The notes below the pieces were generated by a model. That model was given only the letters and a program-made list of their open reading frames with translations, did not search any database and was not told the origin of the DNA. Shown piece after piece: positions 12,672-27,600 of a stretch of DNA of 64,000 nucleotides (positions are counted from its first letter, which is position 1; each line of letters begins with the position of its first letter). Origin of the DNA: Mesaphorura yosii. Its lineage: Eukaryota > Arthropoda > Collembola > Poduromorpha > Tullbergiidae. The DNA is taken from NCBI GenBank assembly GCA_009869945.1, contig WIXG01000194.1, forward strand, positions 1 to 64,000. Reading direction: 5' to 3'. The translations under genes and the position numbers were made by a program.

Positions 12672-15600
12672 ATGATTTGTACTACGAGTACGACGACTGA
12701 TAAGGGCCGTGACCGTGATGGTGGCGGTTTCTGTGCGGCTGGTGCTTGTGGCCTGACAATGTGGATCACAATCACACTCCTCACATTCGGATTCCTCCCC
12801 GCATCAGCTGGAGTCACGTCGAGCTCGTCCTCTGCTGGGAAGTCAGTGCATTACTACAGGACTTTTGGCTTTCGAAGAAACTCGAATGAGCTCCAACAGC
12901 CACTTAACCTCACGTTCATCGACGAGCTGGAGTCGAATTGCCCGAGTTACTGCTCGGAACAGCTGCAGGTGAGCTTGATTGCATTTTCTGCCGACGAGTC
13001 CATCGAATTAAAGTTGAAATCTTGGTCTGGCCTGGAGTGAGCCCTCCGTCGTTATGTAAAACTCATCTCGAAACAATAACACGGGATTACAAAGGGGATA
13101 GAATCATTAAAGCACGAAGCAATGCGATGCAGGTCATAAAAAGCGACCGGAAATGACTGATCATTCTTCAATTCTTGTCGAAATCCATTATTATTCACTC
13201 CAGCAAGGTAGGCAAGCAGCACCACCATGCTGACTGTACACTGTAAAATACGATGGTTCCACGACATGGCTTGATGCATGTGGCTTGTCGTTGATGACGA
13301 GTGATTTCCATCCTTCAGTCCATTATCCTTTACCTTATGTGGCAGCGTGGGGTTGCAAGTTGTAACGCGGTGGAAGGTAGGAAGAAAGGGTTACAGAATT
13401 TACAATCTGCCAAAGTACACATGAACATCCTGATTTAAAAAGAAATCTCTCCTTCGCATTGAGTTTAAGGTAAAAATTAGAGAACAAGAGAATGGAATGC
13501 TCATGCGTATAAGGATGACAAAATTGTTCGAGTAAATTAACTTTGCTCCACGACAGCGGATGAACCTTTAACATTTGCTTTGTCCCACTTCAAGTCAAGC
13601 AATCCCAAATATGCTTTCATCGCAGGCGGTTCACTTTTGATTCTGATGTCAATATTTTGGTTCAGATCAATGAATTCTGTGCTAAGAATAGACAGAGTTC
13701 GATCAAGATAGCGCAAAGGCCCTTTAGTGCGTAAACGTAACACTGCGCCTGGCGTATGCGTTGTAATTCAGATCAAGAGGGAAGATTTTGGTCCTTTCTT
13801 GTCTTCACTTCCACATTTCACGACTTCACAAGGCTGCATGGCTCAAGTCAGAGTGAGGCAAGACATGTAAAGAAATTGTTACCATCCGACAAATAGTGTA
13901 TTTGTACAGTCCACTGCACGAATTCGACTTTAGAACCTGAAAGGGGTTACAGAGTCAAGTCAAGAAATTGATGATCTGTGCTACTTGTAATCAGGGATCC
14001 TCATCGCCATCGCCAACTCGCAGCCATCCTGTCAAAGGTCATGGAATTTATGAAAGCATACGACCTGTGTCGTAGCTGGAAGAAGACTTGCACTGATCTC
14101 GAGCTGAGGCTCAGTATTCAGCTTAAAATATTACGTGTTGTAGTTTGTCATCCGCGACACGGCGACGCTCCTGCACTAGGAACCTCTTCTCATTAGGGCT
14201 TGAATAATTTACAATTCCCACATCGACTCTAATAAGGAAAGAAATCTGAGATCAAATCTCTGAAACACGCGGCCCCAAAATTACTCGCTGTGAGATGAAT
14301 CCAGTGCATTGATACATTGATGTGGATACAAGCGGTCAGCAAGGCTTCTATTCTCAGCTTCGTATTCGCCTCGTTAGTCGTTAATGTTCATCATTGATAA
14401 TGATAATAGGGGTGAAGTACTAAATACGCAGTATCCAGTGTCAGCCCGTATCGTATTAGACAGAGACTATATAGGGACAAGGATCATGATTGCGTAAGGA
14501 AATTGATGATCAACAAATCCTGGTGCTATGCTGGTGATGGTGGATAGCGCTGGTGTTTTTGTGTCAGTCGAATTAAATGAATGCGATCGGTACAGTTTGT
14601 TCAGATTTTGAGGGCAAGTGGCTTGACTCTCGTCTCTCGACCATAAACATCGGCGATAGTGACCACGATGTATTGTCATGATCGCGATTACTGAAAATAA
14701 ATGGATACTTTCGGTTGCTGCACTCTGATATGCATGCTACATACGAATCAACAAGATACTCAAGAGTGCAACTGTGATCAATAAGCAATGCTTTGTAGCC
14801 CGAATCTTGAAATTTAGACTCGGCCTCGTAAAGCAACTTGGAGACCGACTTCTCAAAGTACCTGGCCTTTGAAGTTTCACTTCGAAGAGTATGAAGTAAT
14901 GATCGTCGTAAGTTTGATTTTTTAACCGAAAATCCGTCAAAGATTTAACAGCAAGACTTCAACAGTAGCCAACCCATGAATTAAGCCTCCAAACCAAATC
15001 AATTCCATTTGTTAGTTCCAAACTCGCAACAATGAATTTTTGAGGACGTTTCAGTCTTATTTTTCGTTTTAAGGAGAAAACCTAGAAATTCTACTGATTT
15101 CAAACGAAATATTCTGAAATCTTTAAAAATATGTCAAAATTGTAAATCCAGGAGAGTGAAAAGGAAATTATGTGACTAAACTCGAGTCTTGCTACTTAAG
15201 ACAACTCGACAACAATAGACTGACGAGATTTACGATTTCGGGTGCTGGAATTCGTTTCTAGTTTCGACTCACTCGTCAATCACAGCATAAATCTGGGAAA
15301 TCACGACGTAATCCTCGCGCGACCTTTTCAGTACACAACACGTCGGCAGTCATCAGCCCGTCGTCGTATCATGAAATGTAAATGACAGAAGAGATTAAGC
15401 GAGTTTGTGAGTAGTTTCTGAGAAACGGCGAGCAGTGGGGTCCAATGCATTGTAAATCATGAGAAATTAAGCGTAATGCCTTAATTGTACTGCGCCCTGC
15501 TCGCCTCGTCGGAATATGAGAAGCCTATTCTGTTTACTCAGTAGACCAACTCGAGTGATGAGCTCCTGCCACTGCGCACTGAACTTAATTCATGAATGGA

Positions 15601-18600
15601 GAATTCTCTCAGGAGTAAGAAAAGAATACAAAAGGAGAAGGTACACATACAAAATTAAGAATTACGCAGAAAATCCGCTTAGGCTTAGGCTCGATTATTT
15701 GTTTTCGTGCGGATGCGGATCTTCTTAACGAAACCATGTAGATTTAAGACCGGGATCATGCTATCAGGTGTGGTGGTATGAGTTTCACGTATTGGTTTCG
15801 GAAACCAAAAGTGTCTGCGTTTTGGGTTTATGAGCCTTATTAAGCGGCTCTGACAGACTAAGTACGAGGGGCCCTCTCGAGCACATAAGGCACATATTGT
15901 ACGGGAGAGAACCGACGACCAAGACAAGAACAAAACGGACCTCAAATTATTGCCTTCCTTCCCCATTCAGGCCGACCATGCATCACAATCACGTAACAAT
16001 TTAAAACGACGTAACATGTGGCACTTGAAATACCTTCGCCCGTTCATTCATTTGGGTAAAGAAACAGTGGCAAGGGACAGGACAGGAACCTCACTTCCGA
16101 TTCTCCAACCTATATTGCTATTACCGTGATTATAATTCTATTTTATCTCTCAAGCTTTTCGGTCGACCGGGTCTATTCTTTATTACGGCCCTTTTGTTTC
16201 GGAAAATTATGCACCGCCACCGCTACGGCCAAACTATTAGTAAATTGTAAATCCAATCAGCGACTGTGACATTTCAAAGAAATGCCGTACTCGACGTTGG
16301 TCAATTACCAATTCTCCTAATCTGCAATTACGCACTGTGATTACACAACTGACCAACAATTTACATAATCACGTCTTTCTTGAGCACAGGCTACAAAGTG
16401 CGTAGCGCGTAACGTTTTTCTTAGCGCAAAGCGTATACGATTTTTCGTGTCTTGAAGTAATTCAGTCGAGCACGGGAAAATTAAACCGTGTAAAATGTAA
16501 ATTGTGGTCGTAAACATTCCTCAATGTGTGCGTATGCGTATGATGACAAGGTGGCTACAATAATAAGAAATCTGGGCTATTGTTACACGCTGCACTCAAG
16601 AATGAATAAAATTAGAAACATTTATTCGATTCGAATGAGTAAGTTGATGCATGCAAGATGCACTTTCCGCTTGCTGCGTTGAGTCGTACGAGTTTCAGAC
16701 CACGACCAAGACGAAGATGAGACGAGAAATCCATGAAAACATGAAAACACGCATCGCATCGCGAGCCAGACTTTCCAGACCAACAACATCCTTCCTCTTC
16801 CACTTATTCATTCTCTCGCCCTCGTACTTGTACGTACGTGTTTTGGACATGAGCACTTTCCAACTTGAGACTCATTGTTGTTGTAAAGTTGTGAGTTGTG
16901 ACTCTCGAGTGTTGGACTGAATGCTTTATTTTTAACGGTTGGATTCCCATTGTTGTAAGACGACTTGGCTTTGGCATTGACTCTGGCCCTCGTTCCAGTC
17001 CGTGCATAAAATTATCATCGTGATGAGTGCATTTAAGGCGCTCATACGCTCGACAAATCTCCAGCGTCATAAAGATGATGGCCGTGTCTCAATCAATTTG
17101 AGAGTGCGCATAATTTCGAACGATAGTCCGTCTGCACTGATTACGATCCGAATTGTTAATTGTGTGCGATTGATCTCACATCTCCACAATGCGTGCCGAA
17201 TGCCAAACGTCGGTGCCTAATCATCCAATTTGCTGGGTTGGGTTTGATTCGATTCGGAATTGAATTGAAGTGCGTTAATCAGCTTAAGGAGACTTTGACA
17301 TATTGTGCTGCTTTTATTACTTGGTCGGTGACAGGTGAAGGTTTACAATTAATGAGACCTTTTGCAGCAAGTGGTGGTTGTAATGGAACCTCGCTTCTCT
17401 CCTTCGCGTTGGGTCTGAGATGGAAATAAGGCATTTAAACCATGACTAATCGGGGAAGGAAGGCGAGAAAAATCACAAATTCCTGAAGCTTAGGACTGGA
17501 GACCTGACGCGACTCGAGACACGACGACAAATGTGACTGAGAAACAATTTCATTGTTACCATAAATCTCTTGTAGAGAATCGAGATAAGTGATTCAAAAA
17601 CTCGGGCACATGAGAGGAAGTGCATACGAAGGGTGAAATCGAAAGATCCTTCAAACCCTCCTGCTTTGTCTTGTTTTTGGTTCACCGACACCTGCTTAGC
17701 GCAATTCATAAATACAAGCACTCCTTTCAGCCGTTATAAGGCTGCCGGGACTCTGGATCGGCAAAATCGACATCAAACACCCGAATCCCATTTAGCGAAT
17801 TTGCTGGTGTGGATACGATGAGAAAAATGTTAATTGCCTTGTTTGCGGAACAGCACGAAGCAAAACAGAGGGTAAAAGTGATTGCTGTGCAAAAAGGATC
17901 TAAATCTGATTTTGGGCTCAAGACACGACTTCACAGTAGCAAGCGGTATGACGCTTTTGAAATTCACGGAATTCCTACGCTGATCCACCACGGTGCGCTA
18001 AAATGCAGATGCTTATGTTACATCGTGCATTGAGATTTAGTTTTTTGCCCCGTAATTTAATATTTATTTCAATTTCACGGTATTAGTGTGCATTGTGCAG
18101 ACGCTTTCGCCTTCGCCGTGCGGCTCGCTGCAAGAATTACAGCGCAGTGGAACAGAAACAGCCAAGTCATAGTAATAAAATGCGTCCGAGTCCTCAACCA
18201 GATTCCGACTTCGTGGCAAGCTAAATGCTTAATGCTTTCCATAAATAACGTTTGCAATTTAATATTTAATTTCCATGTAATGCCCAAATTATGCGTACAA
18301 ATACAAACAGACGCCGCCGAGTACGAATTAGAATTCACCAGACGCGGATTCCAAGTCCAAAACCGTAACCACCAAATAAAGAAAAGTGGTCGTAAAAAAT
18401 CCCACCCGACAACAAGAGCCATAAACTTGGAGTTGTGAAAGATGAGATGACTGACTGACTGACGTGTTGTGGCCGTGGCTTCGACTGTGACGAGATATTC
18501 ACATTAAACATTGCTCAACTCGCCTGTGTGGGCTTAAATAGTTCCATTCTTCGATTATTCAAATTATTCATTCGTTTAACCCCAAAGCGCGTTGTTATTG

Positions 18601-21600
18601 CCGTGCCCGATTGTGGGCATTGACAGCTATTAATAACCCAGGCGCCCAGCGCCAAGTCTCGACTCTCCGGAAAGTGGCCACCTAGTTAGCCAACTTCGGT
18701 GTTTTGGAATCGATGAAAGAGAGGAAACAATAAGAAAAATATTGGAAACCTCCCCCGAAATGAAAATGCAATGAGTTACTGTAAACTTGAACTTGACTCG
18801 ACTAGGATTGAGAGGCTACCCTACAAAAACAAACGATGATGAACTGTTATTATTTATGTACTTGGCTTAAGAGCACTTACTTCGTCTCGAAGAAGGGTTA
18901 ACAGAATTTATTTTTGCTTTGCATTGCGTTACGCTGGAAGGAGGCTGGGCTGGTCGAGATGGTCTGCCAGTTGAATGACGGACGAAAGAATTAAACCACG
19001 ACCAAGAAAATATGTGAAGCATAAAATTAACCAAATAATTCCCTTGCAAGTGCAACAGTGCAGTGCAAGTTGCAAGTGATGCAACAATAATTCTTGGGCT
19101 TGGCTACTGGTTTTGGTTTCCTTTTCCAGTGAGCTGCTGTTCACTGAAGAGAAGACTGACTGACTGGGTCGCTGCTTCGGCGGTAATCCTGAGTTCCTCT
19201 TTCCTTTCCTCAATTTTATGTGAACTTGTTACTTGTCCACCATACAGATGCACTTTACTGCACAGGGCCTCGTCGGACGGTCTGACGGCTTGATCCTGAC
19301 CGAGCTTTCGGTCGGTCGATGGTGGTGGGAAAGTGTCTGTGTCATGTCATCGAACACGAGGGGTCCCTTCACTGTGCTGTGCGCTTCATACAAAGCACTT
19401 AAAACGGGGTCAGAGTTTACAAAAATTTTCTAATTACGAGAGCACATGATACCACTTTCATTACGAAATTACAGAATTATTTACAAGCTGCCCGACTCTG
19501 TAAAAGTGTAACAAATTAATAAAGTAAACTGTTGTAGTTGTCTGCTTGTAAGGGTTAATGACGCGTACTGAAAACCACAAAACATGTGTACTTGGAACCA
19601 CATATGTTACCTGAGTCACAAAAAGTCAGTGACTTGACTTTGGGGGACTGATTATTATTATGACTTGATTTGAATTGACTTTCAGGCCAAAATTACATGT
19701 GTGGTTGGAACTTGAGAGCGTAAATGACTCTAGGTTAAGCCCAGGCTAGCATTAGCACCGCAGTACCTTGAAGCTTCTTACTTGTTGAACTTGCTTCTCG
19801 AAATCAGTCTCAACAATTTAGAGACTAAACTTCTGCTCCTGTGCGTTTTTTAACATGCCTAGCATTTCTTGCATTGGCGTCTGAACTAAAAGTACCTTGG
19901 AATGGAAGCTGAAAAGATTTCGTTGTCCCTCAGTCCAGCAAACTCAATTTATTGTACAAGACACGTATACGGTGACAAATTCGCACTAGTTTCAAATCCC
20001 ATGAATGGACGCCTTTGAGCAATGTTACAGTAATCGACTCGTGCGGACTCTTTCCGCATCTCGCTGTCGCAATCGTTTGAACATAAATTAGAGACAAAGT
20101 CAGGAGTCAAATACACGCTTAAAAGTCGTTGTATGAGCCGCCGCCATCCCATCGTATCGTTCCAAAATAATGCCCGTATAGATTACTCGCAATTGCAGGA
20201 CGTGTACTTTTCACTTGAGTGAGTTCAAACCGTGGGAAATGACATACAGCAGCACACGGTAAAGCACAACAACACTGCCACGTATTCATTGCATCGAAAT
20301 GTGCACCTGTACTCCAAAAATAAAATAATTATGGAAAAATGTACCTCAATTTTCCTGCATCGTGCATTTTTACGGATGCGGAGTAGAGCTGCAGTGGTGG
20401 GGCTGAGTTCATTCATGGATGACGAATGACAAAGCAAGCACGCAGCAAGATTCTCGATCGCAGAAGCCACCTTTGAGAATTGGACTGATGCAACTTTTGT
20501 CACTGAAAAGCGCGAGCACAAGCTGCTAGCTACCGAAATGACAACGCATGTCACGATTCACTAACCCGTGAATACGAAACATTGAAATAAAGGCCAGGCG
20601 TCATTCACACTCCGTGAAAATTTGTCGCCCTGTGAGTGACGGAATGATGCGTGACAGGTCGAAATTTAAGAGTCATTGAAGGACTCATGTTGCGCCGAGA
20701 AGTCTCCCGACAGGAAGTGTACGTGAGAATTTACGCGAATGCTAATTGCGTTTACGTGTTTCCAATGAATTAGCAGAATTAGCAGTAAATTACGGCCAAT
20801 TCCATGTGTAATTTTCGGAAATGCCATTAAAATGTCATCCAATTAATCGTGAGTTGGTAGAGCAGCGACAGTTAGAGTGAGAACGGATCGAAAGTAAAAG
20901 ATTACATCGAAGTCAGTGGGAATGAGCGAGCCGAGACGGGAACTCGTTGGGTCTTGTAAATTGATATGACAGCTACGGACTACAGCATTGGACCGTCTGG
21001 CGTTCGTCTGAGGTTCACGAAGTGAAATGAAATGAAGAGTGAATGAGGGTTGAGGCGGGCGAAGCCGAAGCCTTTTAAAACAACTTTCCATAATTGATAT
21101 GTAACACTATACTTTTGAATTTTGATTGAGCCAGTGCAATGAGATATGAAATAGGCATTGGACAACGCAAACGCAGCCTCTGAGCAAGTGCTGGACTGGT
21201 TCGAACGGAAAGAGACCAATTTAAATTTTAGTGACCTTTTCCTCACTTTCCTTTTGAACGCATTACTCAAACTGGTGTGTGAACCTTCATATCACAGTAC
21301 GAGATCAATGAGCAGAGTCAAAGCAACAGATTGTTGTCTCGTTTCATTTAACACGAGACGGAAGGGGTTCCCTTTCCTTACTAGGCTGAATGAGTTGATC
21401 CTTCGTTTGGACTGCGGAAAAAGGAAAGCCATCCAGTTAACCGGAAAGATAAAAGTTTCAGACTGACTTCTCGGAAGGGGAAGGCAGAAGTCAAAACGAA
21501 TGGGCCTTCACTTTGAGAGTTTTAGAAACGGTTTCGGTTTTGGGTCATGGCTTGTGTTCTTGAAGTTTCCGAACCAAAGTTTGAATGAGTGAATGAAGCT

Positions 21601-24600
21601 TCCTCGCAATGAATATGAGTTAAGATGACTCGTAATATTAAGTAACTGTGATTTGGGAAACTTGCGCTTAACACCATGCCTTGATCAGGATCGAGCACAA
21701 TATTATTCTGACAAATCGTTTCCTAATTGCTGAGGTTCTTGCAAACTTTTTCCTGTTGCCATCGCCTGCCTACGCCTTCCGAGTTCCTTCCAGGTGCGGA
21801 TGCCGCGCCGGATTTCCTTTCCTTCAGTTCAGAGACGAGCCCAACCCGCTGTCACAAATGCACGCTTCATTTATGAAGAAAGGGTTTGAGGTTTGAAGTT
21901 AAAAAGAGACACAGGGATGCGAACACTCGAGAGGAAGTTGTAGCTTCGAATAACCTCTCAATTTTATGATAAAATCTTATGATATTGTATTAGAAGATCA
22001 TGTGATTTTGCTAGATTGTTGTCTGTGCATTTGCTTAATAATAATGATACACATTCTTGGATTATGACTAATTCGCGAATTTTTGTCTGTTTGCTTACAG
22101 TTCAACTCCCTCTGCGTGAATCAGGGTTGTAAAAAATGGAAGAATGCGTTGCCAAACGGCTGTGGGTCAGTTTGCGTAAGTTGCTTTGAACCCAAAACCT
22201 GTCAACCCATTAAATTCGACAAATGTAATAACACGATGGATTTGCTTTTAGAATGGAAGCGAAGGTAACTTTCGTCAATTTTACGCATGCCAAGTTGGAT
22301 GCTCAAAAATCGTGGAAGACTACTATTATCATCTCACAGGTGAGTACGATTAATTTGATCAAGGCAATGGCAGTTTCAGTACCAACTCACATTACACGTG
22401 TAACTTTCAATTTCGTGGAACTGATCGTTTGAATTGACTCAAGTGATAAGATAAAGATTAGCATTTGCGTGCACTGAACTGAAGGCTTGCTCATCCACTT
22501 TTGTGTTTGTGTTTAGGAATCCTCGGAGTTCCAGATCCACCCACATTAATCTCAGACTCATTACAAAGTACTTCGCTCCAACTGAGTTGGGAAGGGAGTA
22601 CACAACCAATACCATATTTGGTGAGTAAGACGATTTGATTTGAGTTGATGCGCTCAGTGTTTCGTTATGCATGGTTTTTATCCATAGGTATTTACAATTC
22701 AGAAGAGATTGTATCTGAGAAATCATCCCTGGGAGTCAATTCCGACTGAACCACTTAATCAAACCACTTTCTTGGTTCAAGGCTTGAAACCCTACACAGA
22801 GTACCAGGTACGTGAGTGAATACTTTCATCGGAGTGCAGAAATCCTTTTACTGCATTAATATGATAATGAGATTACATCATTTCATGCAAATGAGGATGC
22901 GCTTGAGCTCCAAAGTCCAGATTCCAGCCAATGCACTTTTCACTTCGTCTTTTCCTGCTCCGTTTCTGATCACATACAAAGGCCATGTTTACATGATTAA
23001 TTTGCTACAGCTTTAATCTTAATCATTAATCAATCAGCTCATCACTTCTGTTCTCCCGTCCTTTGTAGTTTCGGGTCGGCTGGATACTTGCTCAAGACTT
23101 TCCACCGTACTTCTCATTAGAAAGCAATCCAATTGAAACGCTGCCGAAGGGCCTTCCAAACAAACCAGAAATCACGAGCGTCCAGTCAATTAGCAACACA
23201 AGCGTTGCAGTAACGTGGGTCGCGCCGTCTCAGCTCAATGGACGCCTTGTGGCCTACATACTCAAGTTGGAAAGGTCTCAGCACGGCCATGTTCTCATCA
23301 AAGTAGGAATGCTACGACTTAATGCGAATATGCGAAATTCGTTTCTCCTTCAAGAGTTCAAGTCTCAAAATAATTTCATTTGCAGGAAATTCCAATGAGT
23401 CAAAACCCAAGAGGGTACACATTTTCTGGGCTGTTACCAAATACAAGCTACAGTCTTTCAATTTCTGCTCAAAACGTGGAAGGCGAAGGAAGTGCTGCAA
23501 CAATTAACTTTGTGACACCTCAATCATCCATCTCAAACGGTAAGAGGTTTAGGAATTATTGTAGTTTCAAAATCCATACCACACTCGGCTTCGAATTTAA
23601 TTCACAAAGGTTGTCAAATACGCAGATATTTCTAAACGCCCTGAACCAAGACTGTTGTTGCAAGGAATCCACGATGTTTATATCCAACAATTAGATATAC
23701 TACTCGAGCCTGACATCAGCGTTTTCATTTCTAATCAGAATGTCACAGGTAAATTAGTCATATTTTTCACCGCTCTCAAAAGACTGCACTGGCACTACAG
23801 GGCCAACTTTCTTTTCAGCAATGGCCGCCCACTTCAGGTACAAGTGGGTGTTTGTAGCCACCTCTGATGGAGACGTGGTACGTACCGGCCTCGATCGAAA
23901 TGAATCGGTTGTGATGCTTTCCGAGGAACGGCTGGACATTACGGTTTCGTTTCTGTCGGTCGATTGGCTGCACGACAAGCTGTATATGGTTGGCAAGAAA
24001 AAAGGATCTTCGACTTGGTGTATTAAGAAGTGCGAATTTACCGGTGAAAGACTACAGACTGTGTACCCCAGTAAGTTTTATTAAGATTATTAGGAAGATT
24101 AGGATTAAGATCTTATAATACGGCTTATCCAGGCGCGGAAACAGTGCTTGAACGCGAGGGTGCTGAACCAATTGACTTCATGGCTGATCCCTACACAGGG
24201 TAAGACGCGTTACTTGCCGTTTTGCTGTGAATGCTCCATGTGAGGCAACGCAAATGTATTTCCAGGTACTTGTATTGGGTGACTCCTCCATCATTCCCAC
24301 TGCGCGGCGGTCTTTTTAAGATGGACATAAGTGGAGAAGATCACAATGGAATTTCACCGCCTGTAATCAGTGTACTTGAAGGAGGCGACTTTGGGCCGTT
24401 CACCGTAGATTTCACAAATTATCGAATTCTGATCGTTCACAAAGGCAAAAACACTGTTTATTCGGTATCTCTCGACGGGTAAGACTTTTTTGCTACTCTG
24501 CAACGACGACTGTGGCTCACGCAACTCTTACTTGTGATCACAGTGAAGTAGTTGACATCCGCCAAAACACACAAAGTCCCCAATTCGGGGACGTTCTCTC

Positions 24601-27600
24601 AATTGGCACGTTCAACGGAATTTTTTACTGGACAACCGGACACAGCGTGGTGATTGAAGAGTACAATCCGGCTCAAGACAGCTTTTACCACAACAGCTAC
24701 GACGTCCCCAAAACTAACCAACCCTGCTCACGACTGATGATCCTGCACCCGGACCTCCAACCAACCCCGATTCCAATGGCGCCCCCACAAATGCCCCAGG
24801 GTGTCTTTTCACAGCGACGCGCACGAGTGATTTGGCGACCACCGACCGTCATCGCAGGCTTGGGTACGTATCCGATAATATTTCCACATCGTATTTAATT
24901 TCCACTCACTGCACTTGCATTGAAATTGCTTGCATCTGACCTGACACTACCTAGCAAATGACAATAGCGCTTCTGTGTCACAAAATGAAAGTGATTGGGT
25001 CTAAGGCACACACACGCTCCACGCTTTTCTCACACTCTTTGTCTATCTCTCACATGTAGGCTGCGCCACAACGAGAAAAAAAGCAGAAGACTTGCGGAAT
25101 GTTGTGGAGTCACTCATTTTCTGGACCAACATACTTTTCACTGTTTAGATTACACGAGGATTCTTTCTCTTTTTCTCTTTCTTTTCATTTCCATTCGCTT
25201 TCCTCCTTGCAAAATTGCCATTTTGAATTTCTTGTGACTGTCTTGTAAAACATACAATGGATACATGTACAAAGATTGTAATTAAGATATTATAGAGTTT
25301 ATATTTATTCAAGAAAATTCTAAAATAAATCGAAAAAAATTGATTTGATATTATTATAGTAAAAATGCTGAAAATGTACGAGTAAGTTTATTAGAAACTC
25401 CTTCGCGATTCCAGCAACTTTAGAGCGACGCATTCATTCATGGCATACCTGTGCACAGGCCCAATCATTCCCAACTGTAAATACTCTTTTAACCGAACTC
25501 TTTATTAATTCTTCTGTAATAATGCTTTGTATGGTGAAGGGATCTTTTTAGAATTATTGCAGCCAGACAGGAATGATGATGAGAGTCATTCGTCATTCAT
25601 TTTCCTGAAAACGAAACGAATCTGTCTTTCTATCCTATCTCTCGGGCTCTTTCATGGCTTTGTGCACAGGTATGCTCCACTTCTTAAGATAGAGATAAGA
25701 GATCCAAGACAATACGCAGCTCAGATTGTACTCACCAGTTGATTTCTTGTGCGTTCCAGGCGCAGGTGCGTGGAAGGATTGGAAGTATCAGATTCTCATG
25801 TCGGACAATACGTCGATTTCGAATATTTCGGAGACGGAGTACACGCTTAGGAATTTGAGACCTTCAACATTTTATTCCATTCAGGTATGTACGGACTACG
25901 GTAATTAACCACCATTAAGACCATAGCTTATGATCTTTCAATTGTTGCAGGTACTGGCTTACTCCGAAGCTGGACACAGTCCGTTGTCGGCCCCCTTTCG
26001 CGGCCGCACCCTGCGCGAGACGTCGTACAACATCAGTCTGCTCTGGGGCTCCGAATCCGGGCTTTACTCTACCGATTCTCTTGGCGAGAGTATTCAACGT
26101 CTCGTGTCTCCGATGCAGTGGAGGACTGCAGAAGAAGACTGGACAATCACAAGCATCGCGTGGCATGAGACTTCTGTGTTCTTCGCGACGAGCAACGGCT
26201 CCGTTTTCCACTACAATCATGAACTGAATCCGCCGACGGTGCAACGACTGCGGGGAATTTCATTTGCTCAATTTTTGGCCTTTGATTACATTGGAGAAAA
26301 ACTGTACTGGTCAAATCCGAAGAAGCAGTCGATATTTCACTGTAGCCTTACGGAGTTTGGGAACGGTTCACCGAAAATAGCGTCTGAGCGGCTGGAAATT
26401 GTTACCACTGCAAAGGAAATTGTGACGGACAGCTACAAAGCGTTATTAATTTGGACAACGGGACACACAATTGAAATGTCAAAGCTTAATGGGTATCAAC
26501 ACACCGTGCTGCACAGTGTGGGAATATTTTCCGGTACAATCATAATGGGAATCACGCTTGACACGGACCAGTCAAGAATCTACTGGATCAGTCGCAGTAG
26601 CACAGGCTCAACTCTAATGAGGCTGACTTACCACACAAACACGAGGAGCATTCAGGCAGCATCCACAATTCTCGCCAATCTCGAAGACATGGCGATTACG
26701 GGCTCAATTCGTTATTTCAGCGATCGACTGATTTGGCTTCAAGATTCTTCACAGGCGGTCACGGCTGACTTAAACGGCCAAGGCAGATCATCAATGAGAA
26801 TCAGCGCCATTGGCAGCATCTCGAGCTTGGAGGTCAAAGACCAATTTGCTCAGCGCTTCCCAACGGGACAAGGCAACCGGGGGAAAATAAACGTGCGGCC
26901 AAACTCGGTTCCAAAGTGGTCGATTTCAGTGACAGGTAAATGGAATGAGTTTACCATCAGTTGGCAGCCGGTTAACAACACAAATTTCGGGCGTGTGTTC
27001 TACGAAGTCGCCGTGAACAATTTCATTGCGAAGGTGAGTCAATATTCGTATTCTCTATCCATTCCTTGACCTGTGCCAAGTTAATTACTAATTGGCATTG
27101 TGTCTTATTCTGAATATAGCCAACGACACAAGCATTCCTGACCATTTCAAACAATGGAAGCCTGTTCAAGCCTTACACAGATATCGAGATATCGATCACT
27201 GCATTAACGTACTGGATTAAGTCAAAACCGATCAACGTTACGAAGCAAACTCCATCTGCCAAGCCCTCGGAACCTTTGAATCCAAGAGTGTTCATCGATA
27301 GCACCGATTATCCGCACAGCGGAGTCATGATTGGTGAATCAAGCGGCAGTGATCGCAATTACAACAACGTCATTTCAGCCGGTATCGGTAGCGGTGCATT
27401 TGTCCATGCAGAATTGAGGTGGAATGAGCCGGCAGAGCCAAACGGGAAGATTCTTGGCTACCTAGTCCATTGCTGGAAAGATTCCGTAAAAACTGCAAAT
27501 TGCTTCTGTCAAGTCGACGTAAGCACGTTGAGTTGCGAATTCAAAGCATTACAACGGAGTTCAATATACGAGTTCGCGGTGCAAGCGTACACCGACGCTG

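Noticed and set aside
25915-26244. Reverse-strand open frame inside Ros1 exon 14
   Set aside because: Mirror of a strongly supported coding exon.
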